From Rahnella victoriana (GTDB lineage Bacteria; Pseudomonadota; Gammaproteobacteria; Enterobacterales; Enterobacteriaceae), in the NCBI RefSeq assembly GCF_004330295.1, contig NZ_SJOJ01000031.1, positions 1 through 64,000 of the forward strand: a stretch of DNA of 64,000 nt, written 5' to 3'. A model generated the notes under the pieces. That model had not been told where the DNA came from and did not search any database. It worked only from the letters and a program-made list of their open reading frames with translations. How positions within the stretch are numbered: position 1 is the first letter of the stretch; each line of letters starts with the position of its first letter. Below are positions 16,803-26,023 of the stretch, piece by piece. Made by a program: the position numbers and the translations under genes.

Positions 16803-18014
16803 TTATTTGCCAAAAACACTGGTCCACAAGCTGCTGATTTTCATCATCACGAAGTCCCAGATGCGGCCGATAAAGCCGGTTTCTTTCACTTCCTGCAAGG
16901 CCACCAGCGGACGCTGCTCAATCACTTTGCCATCCAGGCTGAAATCCACCGTGCCCACCACCTGATTTTTCGCCAGCGGTGCTTCCAGCTGTGGTGTGGT
17001 CAGGTTGAAGCTGGCTTTGAGGTTTTTCAGCTGACCTTTCGGCATGGTCAGCGAGGCATTTTCTGCCACGCCCAGCGGCACCTTTTTCTCATCGCCAAAC
17101 CACACGCGCTGGCTGGTGAAGGCATCACCGGCTTTAATCGGTGTCAGGGTTTCATAAAAACGGAATCCCCAGGTCAGCAGGCTTTCACTTTCACTGAAAC
17201 GGATACGGTCGCTCGGCGCGCCCATCACCACGGCGATCAGACGCATACCGTTGGGATCACTGGCCGACGACACCAAATTGTAGCCCGCGCCGGAGGTGTA
17301 GCCGGTTTTGATGCCGTCGACATTCAGGTTTGAACTCCATAACAGGCGGTTGCGGTTAATCTGTTTGATGTGGTTGAAGGTAAATTCTTTCTCTTTATGC
17401 AGCGCATATTCATCCGGCGTATCGCGGATCAGCGCCTGCGACAGCAACGCCATGTCGGTTGCCGAGGTGTACTGACCGTCCGCATCCAGCCCGTGAACGG
17501 TTTTGAAATGGGTATTTTGCAGTTTCAGTTGTTCGGCATAGCGGTTCATCAGGTTAACGAAAGAATCCTGACTGCCTGCCACGTAATCCGCCAGTGCGAT
17601 ACTGGCGTCGTTACCTGACTGGATCACGATACCTTTATTCAGCTCAGACACCGGCACACGGTCGCCCGGCTTGAGGAACATCAGCGAGGAGCCGCGCAGC
17701 ACCGGATTGCCGGTGGCCCAGGCATCGTTACCGACGGAAACCAGATCGTCGGATTTGATTTTGCCGGATTTGATCGCCTGCCCGACCACATAGCTGACCA
17801 TGATTTTACTCAGGCTGGCCGGGTCGAGACGCGCGTCAGGGTTCGATTCCGTCAGGATCTTACCGCTGTTGTAATCCATCAATACCCAGGATTTGGCATT
17901 AATCTGTGGGGCGACGGGGCCGTTATCCGCCTGAGCGGCAGGAAGCGCCAGCAGCAAAACTCCACCGCCCAGCGCGTAAATGAAAGTCCGTTTGAATTGG
18001 GAAGAAATAGTCAT
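16803..18014 (-). CDS. dacC: D-alanyl-D-alanine carboxypeptidase DacC (PBP6)
   Basis: DacC is a low-molecular-mass penicillin-binding protein that trims the terminal D-Ala from peptidoglycan pentapeptides in the periplasm. The 403-residue precursor has a signal peptide (cleavage near PAAQA-DN). It carries the three serine-acylase motifs SLSK (residues 67-70), SGN near 133 and KTG near 236. The C-terminal amphipathic tail ([21 protein letters not shown]) anchors it to the membrane. Size and tail fit DacC rather than DacA, but paralogue assignment from sequence alone is not absolute; its position next to ybjG supports dacC. Confidence 0.9.
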   Translation of the reverse strand: MTISSQFKRTFIYALGGGVLLLALPAAQADNGPVAPQINAKSWVLMDYNSGKILTESNPDARLDPASLSKIMVSYVVGQAIKSGKIKSDDLVSVGNDAWATGNPVLRGSSLMFLKPGDRVPVSELNKGIVIQSGNDASIALADYVAGSQDSFVNLMNRYAEQLKLQNTHFKTVHGLDADGQYTSATDMALLSQALIRDTPDEYALHKEKEFTFNHIKQINRNRLLWSSNLNVDGIKTGYTSGAGYNLVSSASDPNGMRLIAVVMGAPSDRIRFSESESLLTWGFRFYETLTPIKAGDAFTSQRVWFGDEKKVPLGVAENASLTMPKGQLKNLKASFNLTTPQLEAPLAKNQVVGTVDFSLDGKVIEQRPLVALQEVKETGFIGRIWDFVMMKISSLWTSVFGK

Positions 18015-18324
18015 AGGTATCAGCGCTTTTGTCCGGGTAACTGAAATTTATCTTATCTTTCAATCAGATTGTGCAACTCTGTCAGGTGTAAAACCTACTG
18101 CTTTCCGGCTCGGGAATAAACCTAAATAGTGTAAAGATCTAAAGAATAGTAGAGATTTCCGCTGCTTGCGCACATCTCACTGGCGGGAAAATAAGCAGTC
18201 AGCACTTGACCCTTCCATTGATGTGCGGCAGTTTAGTCTGCAAATACATATAAAATATCTATAACAATAAAGGGGTTAATCTCCGCGTGAGGTCTGCGTG
18301 GGAGAATCGCTTTCAGGGGCATCC
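18015..18324. other. Intergenic region between dacC and glpM
   Basis: This 310-base gap holds the divergent promoters of dacC (minus) and glpM (plus). No gene, hairpin or clear operator is visible in it. Confidence 0.4.
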
Positions 18325-18666
18325 ATGACAGGTCTGGTGATAAAAGCGCTGATTGGCGCACTGGTGGTTATTCTGATCGGCATCCTGTCGAAAACCCGCA
18401 ATTATTACATCGCCGGGCTGGTGCCGTTGTTCCCGACGTTTGCCCTGATTGCCCATTATATTGTCGGCACCGAGCGAAATATTGAGGCTCTGCGCACCAC
18501 CATCATTTTCGGATTGTGGGCAGTGATCCCTTATATGGTGTACCTGATTTCGCTGTATTTTTTCATCGGTTCGATGAAACTGCCTTATGCCTTGTTTTGT
18601 GCCGTGGTCTGCTGGTCGCTGGCCGCCTGGCTGCTGATCACGCTGTGGACCCGCTTTCACGCCTGA
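18325..18666 (+). CDS. glpM: GlpM family membrane protein
   Basis: The 113-residue product is a small inner-membrane protein with four likely helices. SKTRNYYIAGLVPLFPTFALIAHYIVG (residues about 23-50) is the most conserved part and matches the GlpM family. GlpM has been linked to alginate production in Pseudomonas, but its activity is unknown. I use the ATG at 18325, preceded by AGGGG; a GTG at 18298 would add nine residues not seen in the family. Confidence 0.88.
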   Translation: MTGLVIKALIGALVVILIGILSKTRNYYIAGLVPLFPTFALIAHYIVGTERNIEALRTTIIFGLWAVIPYMVYLISLYFFIGSMKLPYALFCAVVCWSLAAWLLITLWTRFHA

Positions 18667-18758
18667 TGAAGATCGCGTGACAAGATTGTACATAAAACAC
18701 CCGAACTCAAAAATTGCGCTACGCTGAATGAAGACTTTCAGATGAGGGAATCCGCGCC

Positions 18759-19472
18759 ATGGATCTCGCAATATTTGAACTCGACCACACGCTGATTTGT
18801 GACGACAGCCATAACCTGTGGCTGCACTGGCTGATTTCGCAAGGTTACGCCTCCCGCGAAGAACTCAGCCATTATCGTCTTCATGCCGTTCATCAGCACA
18901 ATGCGCCCGCCAGCGGCGTGTTTTGCCCGCACTATGCCGCCCGTTACAGTCAGTATCTTTCTCAGACTTTATTGCCGATGAGTGGCATGAGCTGCGCGAC
19001 GGTGGCGAACTGGGTTCAGCGGTTTATCCACCGGGATATCCTGCCGCGAGTCTACCCGCAGGCGCGCGAAAAGCTGGAATGGCATCGCGCACGCGGCGAC
19101 GAGATCCTGATTATGTCGGATTCCGGCGAACATCTGGTGATACCGGTGGCCAGAAGGCTGGGCGCAGACGCCGGTCTGGGGTTGCAAACCGGCATCCTCA
19201 ATCAGCGTTTCAGCGGTACGGTGGAAGGCAGACTCACCTTTCATCAGGGGCGCGTCGACCGGCTGAAAGTGTGGCTGGACGCCCGCAGGCCACAAACTTA
19301 TCAGCAGATTTTCGCCTACAGCCACACCCTTTACGATCAGCCCCTGCTGGAATTTGCCGATGTGGCAACGGTCATCAATGCCAGCGAACCGCTGCAAAAA
19401 ATCGCTGCCGCACAGGGCTGGAACAGCCAGCACTGGTCGCGCTATCCCCGGCTACAAAAAACCGCCTGCTGA
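18759..19472 (+). CDS. HAD-superfamily (IB) protein with altered catalytic motifs
   Basis: The 237-residue protein has the layout of SerB-like HAD phosphatases, which use an Asp nucleophile in DxDxT. Here motif I reads FELDHTL, so the nucleophile position (residue 7) is Glu, while Asp9 and Thr11 remain. Motif II keeps Ser (IMSDSGEH, Ser120). The motif III position, normally Lys, reads GRVDRL (Arg165). Motif IV, usually YGDSxxDLPLL, reads YSHTLYDQPLL, with the first Asp replaced by His189. Several core substitutions argue against ordinary phosphatase activity, although a neighbouring Lys170 remains. The gene is otherwise intact. Its 3' end overlaps the convergent LysR gene by 21 bases. Confidence 0.8.
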   Translation: MDLAIFELDHTLICDDSHNLWLHWLISQGYASREELSHYRLHAVHQHNAPASGVFCPHYAARYSQYLSQTLLPMSGMSCATVANWVQRFIHRDILPRVYPQAREKLEWHRARGDEILIMSDSGEHLVIPVARRLGADAGLGLQTGILNQRFSGTVEGRLTFHQGRVDRLKVWLDARRPQTYQQIFAYSHTLYDQPLLEFADVATVINASEPLQKIAAAQGWNSQHWSRYPRLQKTAC

Positions 19473-20399
19473 CGGTTGCAGCGCAAAATCACGAATAAAA
19501 GCGTCGTTTTCGCGGGTCAGTTCATCACGGATAAACTCGATAAACTGACTCAGCGAGGCCGACCGCCGCTTCCCTGCCGGTGACTGCAACTGCAACGTGC
19601 GCTGACTCAGCTGTTCGATGTTCACCGGTTTCACCCGCAGGTTATCGCGCCGCGCTTTGTACATAATCGAAAAATGACTGCATGCCGCAATCGCCCCCGG
19701 CGTCTGTACCATAAAATCGTACAGTGTCGAAAAACGGTTACAGCTGACCGCCGGTTCAAGAAAGATCCCGCTCATCCGGCAGGACAAATCAAACAACTGG
19801 CGGATGGTGCTGCCCTGCTCGTTCATCGCCAGCGGATACGGATGCAAATCCGTCAGCTGAACATCCGCGTCAGCCAGCGGATGATCCGGCCGCATCACCA
19901 TGCGTACCGGCGCGGGGAAAGACGCCATGATGTCCACGCCGCGCTCCGCCACCAGACTGAACTGCAAGGCCAGATCCACCTCGCCGTTATGGATCATCTC
20001 CGACACCTCCGCCGCCGTGCCGACATTGAGATAAAACATCACGCCGGGGTTGATCAGCCGGAACTGCGAAAACATCTGCGGCAGCAGATCAAACGCCAAC
20101 CCGTCGGTGCACGCCATGCGGATCACCGTGCGGCGCACTGCGTTTAACCCCTGAATTTCTGCGATGGCGTGTTCCATGTCCATCATGCTTTTCCGCACAT
20201 GGTTTTCCAGAATTTGCCCGGCGTCGTTCAGCACCATGCCGCGTGCGTGACGCTCAAACAGCGGCGCGCCAATGCGTTCTTCCAGCCTCTGGATCTGGCG
20301 ACTGATGGCAGATACCGCCACAAACAACTGTTTACTGGCGGCACTCAGCGAGCCGGTATTTGCCACCGCCAGAAAATAACGAATCTCGGTACTTTGCAT
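19452..20399 (-). CDS. LysR-type transcriptional regulator
   Basis: The 315-residue protein has an N-terminal winged helix-turn-helix (residues about 5-60: EIRYFLAVANTGSLSAASKQL, then ISRQIQRLEERIGAPLFERH) and a LysR effector-binding domain (about 90-300). It is divergent from the M20 peptidase gene across a 156-base gap, the usual arrangement for a LysR regulator and its target. It therefore probably controls the peptidase/transporter pair in response to the transported compound. Its effector is unknown. Confidence 0.92.
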   Translation of the reverse strand: MQSTEIRYFLAVANTGSLSAASKQLFVAVSAISRQIQRLEERIGAPLFERHARGMVLNDAGQILENHVRKSMMDMEHAIAEIQGLNAVRRTVIRMACTDGLAFDLLPQMFSQFRLINPGVMFYLNVGTAAEVSEMIHNGEVDLALQFSLVAERGVDIMASFPAPVRMVMRPDHPLADADVQLTDLHPYPLAMNEQGSTIRQLFDLSCRMSGIFLEPAVSCNRFSTLYDFMVQTPGAIAACSHFSIMYKARRDNLRVKPVNIEQLSQRTLQLQSPAGKRRSASLSQFIEFIRDELTRENDAFIRDFALQPSAGGFL

Positions 20400-20443
20400 G
20401 ACCGTATTGCCTCATCATTGTGCAGACAAGCATTACAATAAAA

Positions 20444-20485
20444 GCAACGCTGACTTGCAATTATTATTATTGTGGCAACGCTGAC
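20444..20485. promoter_or_regulatory. Direct repeats between the LysR gene and the M20 peptidase gene
   Basis: GCAACGCTGAC occurs at 20444-20454 and again at 20475-20485, 31 bases apart, close to three helical turns. Between them lies TTGCAA...TTGTGGCAA, an imperfect palindrome of the LysR T-N11-A type. The position between the divergent genes makes this the likely regulator binding region. Confidence 0.5.
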
Positions 20486-20555
20486 ACGGGACGTAGAGTG
20501 AAACTGCTAAAAAAACCAACAATAAATCCTCAAAACATTGAAAAGCAGGTTCCTC

Positions 20556-21977
20556 ATGACAGCGGAAAATATCGTAAAACAGGCATTAGCCTGGTTCGAT
20601 CAGGGTGAATACCAGCGAATTCTGGCACGCAGGGTGGCAATCGCCACCGAAAGCCAGAGCAATCAGCGCGATGCAGAACTGGCGCGTTATCTTGATGAAG
20701 AGATCAAACCGGCACTTTCAGCGATGGGTTTCAGCCTGCTCAGCGTGGAAAATCCACATGCCGCCAACCGTCCTTTTCTGATTGCCACGCGCATTGAAGA
20801 CAGCGCATTGCCCACCGTGCTGAGTTACGGTCACGGCGACGTCGTGTTCGGTGACGACGAAAACTGGCGCAGCGATTTGTCTCCCTGGGTGCTGAAAGAG
20901 GAAGGCGACCGCTGGTACGGACGCGGCAGCGCCGACAACAAGGGCCAGCACAGCATCAATATCGCGGCGCTGGAACAGATCTTCAACGCGCGCGGCGGGC
21001 GTCTGGGCTTCAACTGCAAACTGCTGTTCGAGATGGGCGAAGAGATCAGTTCTCCGGGGCTGGCTGAACTGTGCCGCGATTACCGCGACCAGCTCAGCGC
21101 CGATATTTTCCTCGCCTCCGACGGCCCGCGCCTGAGCGCCGTGCGCCCGACGCTGTTCCTCGGTTCACGCGGCGCGGTGAATTTCCGTCTGACAATTAAC
21201 GCGCGCGACAACGCCTACCACTCCGGTAACTGGGGCGGTCTGCTGACCAATCCGGGCACCCAGCTTGCCAATGCGCTGGCCTGTCTGGTGGATCAGCACG
21301 GTCAGTTGCAGGTGGCGGCGCTGAAACCGCCTGCGGTCAGCGACGCCATCCGCGAGATCCTCAGTGATGTCGAGGTTGGCGGGGGCGAAAGCGATCCGCA
21401 AATTGATCCGCACTGGGGCGAAGCCGGTCTGACGCCCACTGAACGGCTGTACGCATGGAATACGCTGGAGGTGCTCTCCTTCCTGACCGGCAACCCTCAG
21501 CGCCCGATGAATGCCATTCCCGGCAGTGCCACGGCGGTATGTCAGCTGCGTTTTGTGGTGGGCACTGACTGGCAGCATCTGGCAGAACATGTCCGCGCGC
21601 ACCTCGATGCGCAGGGTTTCCCGCAGGTAGAGGTGGAATTTATGCGCGGCTCACCGGCCACCCGTTTTGATCCGACCGACCCGCTGGTCGGCTGGGCGCT
21701 GGACATCATGCAGCACACCACCGGCAAGAAACCGGCCTTGTTACCGAACCTCGGCGGGTCGCTGCCTAATGACGTCTTTGCCGACATTCTCGGCCTGCCG
21801 ACGCTGTGGGTGCCGCATTCCTATCCGGCCTGCGGCCAGCACGGTGTCAACGAACATATGCTGATTTCCGTCGCCCGCGAAGGGCTGGCGATCATGACCC
21901 ATCTGCTCTGGGATCTCGGCGAACGGGGTGCCACCCTGCTCGCGCAACATGCCGCACACGCCGGAGGTGACCAATGA
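20556..21977 (+). CDS. M20-family metallopeptidase/deacylase
   Basis: The 473-residue protein is a zinc-dependent M20 hydrolase (relatives of ArgE, DapE and carnosinases). The first metal ligands are in LSYGHGDVVFG near residue 90. The bridging Asp lies in GRGSADNKGQH near 125, and the catalytic Glu in EMGEEISSPG near 163. A dimerisation insert follows, and late metal-binding residues lie near PHSYPACGQHGVNEH. I use the ATG at 20556 (AGGT upstream). The ATGA overlap with the following MFS gene indicates coupling, so the transporter probably brings in this enzyme's substrate. The substrate cannot be read from the sequence. Confidence 0.88.
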   Translation: MTAENIVKQALAWFDQGEYQRILARRVAIATESQSNQRDAELARYLDEEIKPALSAMGFSLLSVENPHAANRPFLIATRIEDSALPTVLSYGHGDVVFGDDENWRSDLSPWVLKEEGDRWYGRGSADNKGQHSINIAALEQIFNARGGRLGFNCKLLFEMGEEISSPGLAELCRDYRDQLSADIFLASDGPRLSAVRPTLFLGSRGAVNFRLTINARDNAYHSGNWGGLLTNPGTQLANALACLVDQHGQLQVAALKPPAVSDAIREILSDVEVGGGESDPQIDPHWGEAGLTPTERLYAWNTLEVLSFLTGNPQRPMNAIPGSATAVCQLRFVVGTDWQHLAEHVRAHLDAQGFPQVEVEFMRGSPATRFDPTDPLVGWALDIMQHTTGKKPALLPNLGGSLPNDVFADILGLPTLWVPHSYPACGQHGVNEHMLISVAREGLAIMTHLLWDLGERGATLLAQHAAHAGGDQ

Positions 21978-23257
21978 GCCAGTTAACGGCATCTTCAGGC
22001 AGCGCAGGTGCGGTGACCGAAAAGCCACATCTGCTGAAGACCCTGTTCGCGACCTGTATCGGTAACGCGCTGGAGTGGTTTGATATCGCGATTTATGGCT
22101 TTTTCGCCAGCTACATTGCCCATGCGTATTTCCCGACTTCCGACCCGACAGTTTCCCTGTTACTGACATTCGGCAGTTTCGGCGTGTCGTTCCTTATCCG
22201 TCCGCTCGGTGCCATTGTGCTGGGTGCGTATGCGGATAAACATGGCCGCAAAGCCTCATTGCTGCTCTCCATCAGCCTGATGATGGTGGGCGGACTGATC
22301 ATCGTGATCACGCCAGCCTACGGCACCATCGGGATGGCTGCGCCGCTGCTGATCCTCGCCGCACGTCTGATCCAGGGCTTTTCGGCGGGCGGTGAATTCG
22401 GCAGCTCGACGGCCTTTCTGGTGGAACACTTCCCGGAGCGCAAGGCATTTATCGCCAGCTGGCAGTTCGCGACGCAGGGCGCAAGCACATTGCTGGCCTC
22501 GGCATTCGGTCTGGGGTTGTCGGCGATTCTGAGTGAAACACAGTTGCAGGACTGGGGATGGCGTATTCCGTTTATCTTCGGGTTGCTGATTGGTCCTGTC
22601 GGTTTGTATATCCGCCGCCATATCAAAGAATCGGAAAGTTTCAGCAAGGCCGAGAAAACCGCGTCACCGCTGAAGGAAATCGTGCGGGCGCAAAAAGGTC
22701 TGTTCTTTACGGCGATCGGCCTGATGGTGGTCTCTACCGCAATTAACTACATGCTGAACTACGTGCCGACGTATGCCACCAAAACGCTGCATCTGCCTGC
22801 GTCCGCAGGGTTCAGCGCCACGCTGGCAGCCGGGATTATCCTGACCGTGGTGACGCCAATTATGGGGCTGTGGGCAGAGAAAATTGGTCGCCTGCCGCTG
22901 ATGTGGGGGTCACTGATCCTGCTGTTGCTGACGGTGTATCCGGCCTTCTGGCTGATGCTGCAACACACGTCGGCGATGTCGTTGCTGTTGTTGATCAGCT
23001 GGCTGGCCCTGCTGAAATCGGTGTATTTCTCCACCGTGCCGTCGATGATGGCGGATCTGTTCCCGATCACCACCCGCGCCAGCGGTATGGCGATCAGCTA
23101 TAACGTCGCCGTGACGGTATTTGGTGGTTTTGCCCCGTTCATTTGTACATTGCTGATTTCCGCCACCGGCAGCAGTCTGGCACCGGGCTACTACCTGATG
23201 ATGGTCGGATTGCTCAGTGTCTGGGCGCTGTTCAAGGCACAACGAACCCAGCGCTGA
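21974..23257 (+). CDS. MFS transporter, metabolite:H+ symporter (MHS) type
   Basis: The 427-residue protein has 12 predicted membrane helices and the hallmarks of the ProP/CitA/ShiA subfamily: GNALEWFDIAIYGFFASYIA near residue 32, RPLGAIVLGAYADKHGRK near 76, and RLIQGFSAGGEFGSSTAFLVE near 130. MHS members import organic acids, betaines or similar compounds with protons. It overlaps the M20 peptidase stop by four bases and is followed by a terminator, so the two form one operon under the divergent LysR regulator. Confidence 0.9.
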   Translation: MSQLTASSGSAGAVTEKPHLLKTLFATCIGNALEWFDIAIYGFFASYIAHAYFPTSDPTVSLLLTFGSFGVSFLIRPLGAIVLGAYADKHGRKASLLLSISLMMVGGLIIVITPAYGTIGMAAPLLILAARLIQGFSAGGEFGSSTAFLVEHFPERKAFIASWQFATQGASTLLASAFGLGLSAILSETQLQDWGWRIPFIFGLLIGPVGLYIRRHIKESESFSKAEKTASPLKEIVRAQKGLFFTAIGLMVVSTAINYMLNYVPTYATKTLHLPASAGFSATLAAGIILTVVTPIMGLWAEKIGRLPLMWGSLILLLLTVYPAFWLMLQHTSAMSLLLLISWLALLKSVYFSTVPSMMADLFPITTRASGMAISYNVAVTVFGGFAPFICTLLISATGSSLAPGYYLMMVGLLSVWALFKAQRTQR

Positions 23258-23269
23258 GGTGCTCTCTGA

Positions 23270-23295
23270 GGCGGGCGATGGCAGCCCGCCTTTTT
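23270..23295 (+). terminator. Terminator after the MHS transporter gene
   Basis: GGCGGGC and GCCCGCC pair around GATGGCA, followed by TTTTT. It lies 12 bases after the transporter stop. Confidence 0.9.
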
Positions 23296-23300
23296 CAGGG

Positions 23301-24455
23301 TTAATCCTTGGGTGCCACTTTCAGCAGTTTGCCGTCACTTTCATCCGTCAGCACATATACAAAGCCGTCAGCGCCCACCTGCACCTCGCGGATACGCTCG
23401 TTCCGTTCACTGAGCAGCCGTTCCTCATGAGTGACTTTTTCGCCGTCCAGTGTCAGACGGATCAGTGATTTTCCCGCCAGTGCCCCGACAAACAGCGAGT
23501 TTTTCCATTGCGGGAAAGTCTGCGCGTGATAGAACGCCATGCCGCTCAGCGCGGGCGATACTTTCCAGTAATAAATCGGATCTTCCGCCCCGGCCAGCGT
23601 CGTGCCTTTGGCTTCCGGGATCGGCTGGCCGGAATAGTTGATACCAAAAGTCGCCAGCGGCCAGCCGTAGTTTTTACCGGCTTTTGGCAGGTTCACTTCA
23701 TCGCCCCCGCGCGGGCCGTGCTCCGTTTCCCACAGCGCGCCGCTCCACGGATTGATCGCCAGCCCCTGCGCGTTACGGTTGCCGTAGGTCCAGATCTCCG
23801 GTTTCGCCCTTTGATCATTCACGAACGGATTGTCTTGCGGCACGCCACCTTCAGGGGTCAGGCGCAGGATTTTGCCCTGCAACTGATTGAGATGCTGCGC
23901 CCTGATGCGCTGGTTGTTATCGCCGGTGGACAGGAAAATGTTGCCCTTCTGATCAAAGGCGATGCGTCCGCCCAGATTGATGCCGCTCTGCAACGCCGGT
24001 TGCTGCACGAAAATGGCTTTAAAACCGGTCAGGGATTTATTGTCGGCAGACAATGTGCCATAGCCCAGCGCCGCGTGGGGTTCACCCACTTCTCCCGGTT
24101 GCGCGTAGGTCAGATATACCCGCCGGTTACGGGCGAAATCTGGCGACAAACGCACATCCCATAAACCCGCCTGCCCGGCGACCCACACCCGTGGCACCCC
24201 TTTCAGCGGTGCGGATAATCCGTTGTCCTGCGTCCACAACCGTAACTGCCCGCTGCGCTCGGTGATCAGCGCGCCCTGATTATCAGGCAGAAAAGCCAGT
24301 GACCATGGATGCGCCAGCCCTTTCGCCAGTTCGGTAACGTCGGTGGCGGCAGAAGGCGGCGACTCAGGGGCTTGCGGAGCGGCGGCCGTGGCATGACCGC
24401 TAAACAATGCCAGCGCAAACACCGGCAACAAGGGGACGCGGAAAGGAAATGGCAT
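23301..24455 (-). CDS. yliI: PQQ-dependent soluble aldose sugar dehydrogenase YliI
   Basis: YliI (Asd) is a periplasmic beta-propeller enzyme that oxidises aldoses to aldonolactones with pyrroloquinoline quinone. The 384-residue precursor has a signal peptide ending near GHATA-AA. It shows LAKGLAHPWSLAFLPD near residue 45, RIAFDQKGNIFLSTGDN near 165, and ETEHGPRGGDEVNLPKAGKNYGWP near 243, all typical of the family. No PQQ synthesis genes are in this window. It stands alone, convergent to the MHS transporter gene. Confidence 0.9.
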   Translation of the reverse strand: MPFPFRVPLLPVFALALFSGHATAAAPQAPESPPSAATDVTELAKGLAHPWSLAFLPDNQGALITERSGQLRLWTQDNGLSAPLKGVPRVWVAGQAGLWDVRLSPDFARNRRVYLTYAQPGEVGEPHAALGYGTLSADNKSLTGFKAIFVQQPALQSGINLGGRIAFDQKGNIFLSTGDNNQRIRAQHLNQLQGKILRLTPEGGVPQDNPFVNDQRAKPEIWTYGNRNAQGLAINPWSGALWETEHGPRGGDEVNLPKAGKNYGWPLATFGINYSGQPIPEAKGTTLAGAEDPIYYWKVSPALSGMAFYHAQTFPQWKNSLFVGALAGKSLIRLTLDGEKVTHEERLLSERNERIREVQVGADGFVYVLTDESDGKLLKVAPKD

Positions 24456-24756
24456 AGGGCTTCTCCCGGAGGTGTATTGAGAAAAGAAGGATCACGGTGA
24501 AGTTAAAGTTTAGGCCATGCCCCTGATTTTGCTCGTCCCTTGCGCGTTCACTATAACTAACAGGAATAACAGCGCGGCGAAATATAATAACAACAAGCCA
24601 TTCCCTCTTTCTTAACATACCGGTAAACTGCCCCAACAGAATAGACGTCTGGACAGACAGACTTCTGTACATCCTCAATCGGGTAAGGTGTATTGCTTTC
24701 CCCGATTTACAAAAAAACACCAGAAAAAACATCGCGTCCGACGGAGCAGTTTCATA
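24456..24756. other. Intergenic region between yliI and the sugar-binding protein gene
   Basis: This 301-base gap carries the divergent promoters of yliI and the binding-protein gene. I see no additional gene or clear operator. Confidence 0.4.
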
Positions 24757-25830
24757 ATGAAAAAAATATCCGCATCCCTGCTGGCTTTAAGCCTGTTTTC
24801 TGCCGTACCGGCATTCGCTGCCGGTGAAACGCCAGCGCCTGTTCCGGCGGCCATTGCCCAGCACAGCGGCCCGGTGCGTATCGCCGTGGTGCGTAATCTG
24901 GGTTCTGACGACAACACCACCCAGTTTCTGGCCGGTGCTATCAAACAAGGCCGCGCACTGGGTTTTAAAGTCGATACCTTCCTGAGTAATGGCGACGACG
25001 CCAAATTTCAGGATTTCGTCAATCAGGCCATCAGCCAGAAATATGACGGCATTATCCTTTCTCAGGGCCGTGGGCCGTATTCCGAAGCGCTGGTAAAACG
25101 TATCGCCGCTGCCGGTATCGCCGTTTCCGCGTTCGATACCGAAGTGCCGGAAAACATTCCGGGCGTCACCGTGACCCGTCAGGACGACGCCTCGCTGGCG
25201 AAAGCCTCTGTCGGTCAGTTAGTGAAAGATTTCAACGGCAAAGCCAATATCGTCAAACTGTGGGTGGCCGGTTTCCCGCCCATGGAACGCCGTCAGAAAA
25301 CCTACGAAGCGATCCTGAAAGAGAACCCGGGCATTCATCAGCTGGAATCCATCGGCGCAGTCTCGTCTGATGTGCAGGGTGATACCGCCAACAAAGTGGG
25401 CGCGATCCTGGCGAAATACCCGAAAGGTCAGATTGATGCCATCTGGGGCGCGTGGGATGCGTTCAGTCAGGGCGCGTACAAGGCGCTGAAAGAGAATGGC
25501 CGTACCGAGATCAAACTCTACAGCATCGACGTGTCGAATCAGGATCTGCAACTGATGCGCGAAAAAGGCAGCCCGTGGCAGATGACCGCCGCCGTGGATA
25601 CCCAGCTGATCGGTGCCGTTAACCTGCGTATTGTGGCGCTGAAAATTGCCGGTGAGAAAACGCCTGCCACTTATGAATTCCCGGCACAAACCATCCCGCA
25701 ATCCCTGCTGCTGAGCCAGCCGGATGGCATTAACGTGACCGGTCTGAGCAAAATTATCCCGGGCTGGGGTAAATCCGAAGATTTCACCGCGCCGTGGTTT
25801 GCGACGCTGGAAGCCAAATACAAAAAGTAA
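24757..25830 (+). CDS. Sugar ABC transporter substrate-binding protein (orphan)
   Basis: The 357-residue precursor has a signal peptide (MKKISASLLALSLFSAVPAFA) and a periplasmic-binding-protein fold of the ribose/xylose type: IAVVRNLGSDDNTTQF near residue 46, YDGIILSQGRG near 98, and GQIDAIWGAWDAFSQGAYKAL near 225. Such proteins capture a sugar for a CUT2-type ABC importer. No permease or ATPase gene adjoins it, and a terminator follows, so it is an orphan. The nearest CUT2 membrane partners are XylGH, about 8 kb away. I use the ATG at 24757, which gives a proper signal peptide; GGAG lies ten bases before it. Confidence 0.85.
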   Translation: MKKISASLLALSLFSAVPAFAAGETPAPVPAAIAQHSGPVRIAVVRNLGSDDNTTQFLAGAIKQGRALGFKVDTFLSNGDDAKFQDFVNQAISQKYDGIILSQGRGPYSEALVKRIAAAGIAVSAFDTEVPENIPGVTVTRQDDASLAKASVGQLVKDFNGKANIVKLWVAGFPPMERRQKTYEAILKENPGIHQLESIGAVSSDVQGDTANKVGAILAKYPKGQIDAIWGAWDAFSQGAYKALKENGRTEIKLYSIDVSNQDLQLMREKGSPWQMTAAVDTQLIGAVNLRIVALKIAGEKTPATYEFPAQTIPQSLLLSQPDGINVTGLSKIIPGWGKSEDFTAPWFATLEAKYKK

Positions 25831-25838
25831 TCGTCTGC

Positions 25839-25866
25839 GACCTCCCGGAAACGGGAGGTTTTTTCA
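25839..25866 (+). terminator. Terminator after the orphan binding-protein gene
   Basis: ACCTCCCG and CGGGAGGT pair around GAAA and are followed by TTTTTT, nine bases after the stop codon. Confidence 0.92.
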
Positions 25867-26023
25867 GCACTTCCCCCGCGCTTCTCCGCTCAACTTTCCC
25901 CCGTTTGCCCCCTGTGATCACAGAAATAAAGAAACATAATTTCAGAAGTAAAAATCTCAATAGCCGCCGTCCCCGCCAACCGTTAAAACCTGTACTCTCC
26001 CTTTTCATATGGACATTGAAGCA

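Noticed and set aside
25913-25922. TGTGATCACA upstream of yicJ considered as a CRP site
   Set aside because: The two half-sites are directly joined; CRP needs six bases between them.
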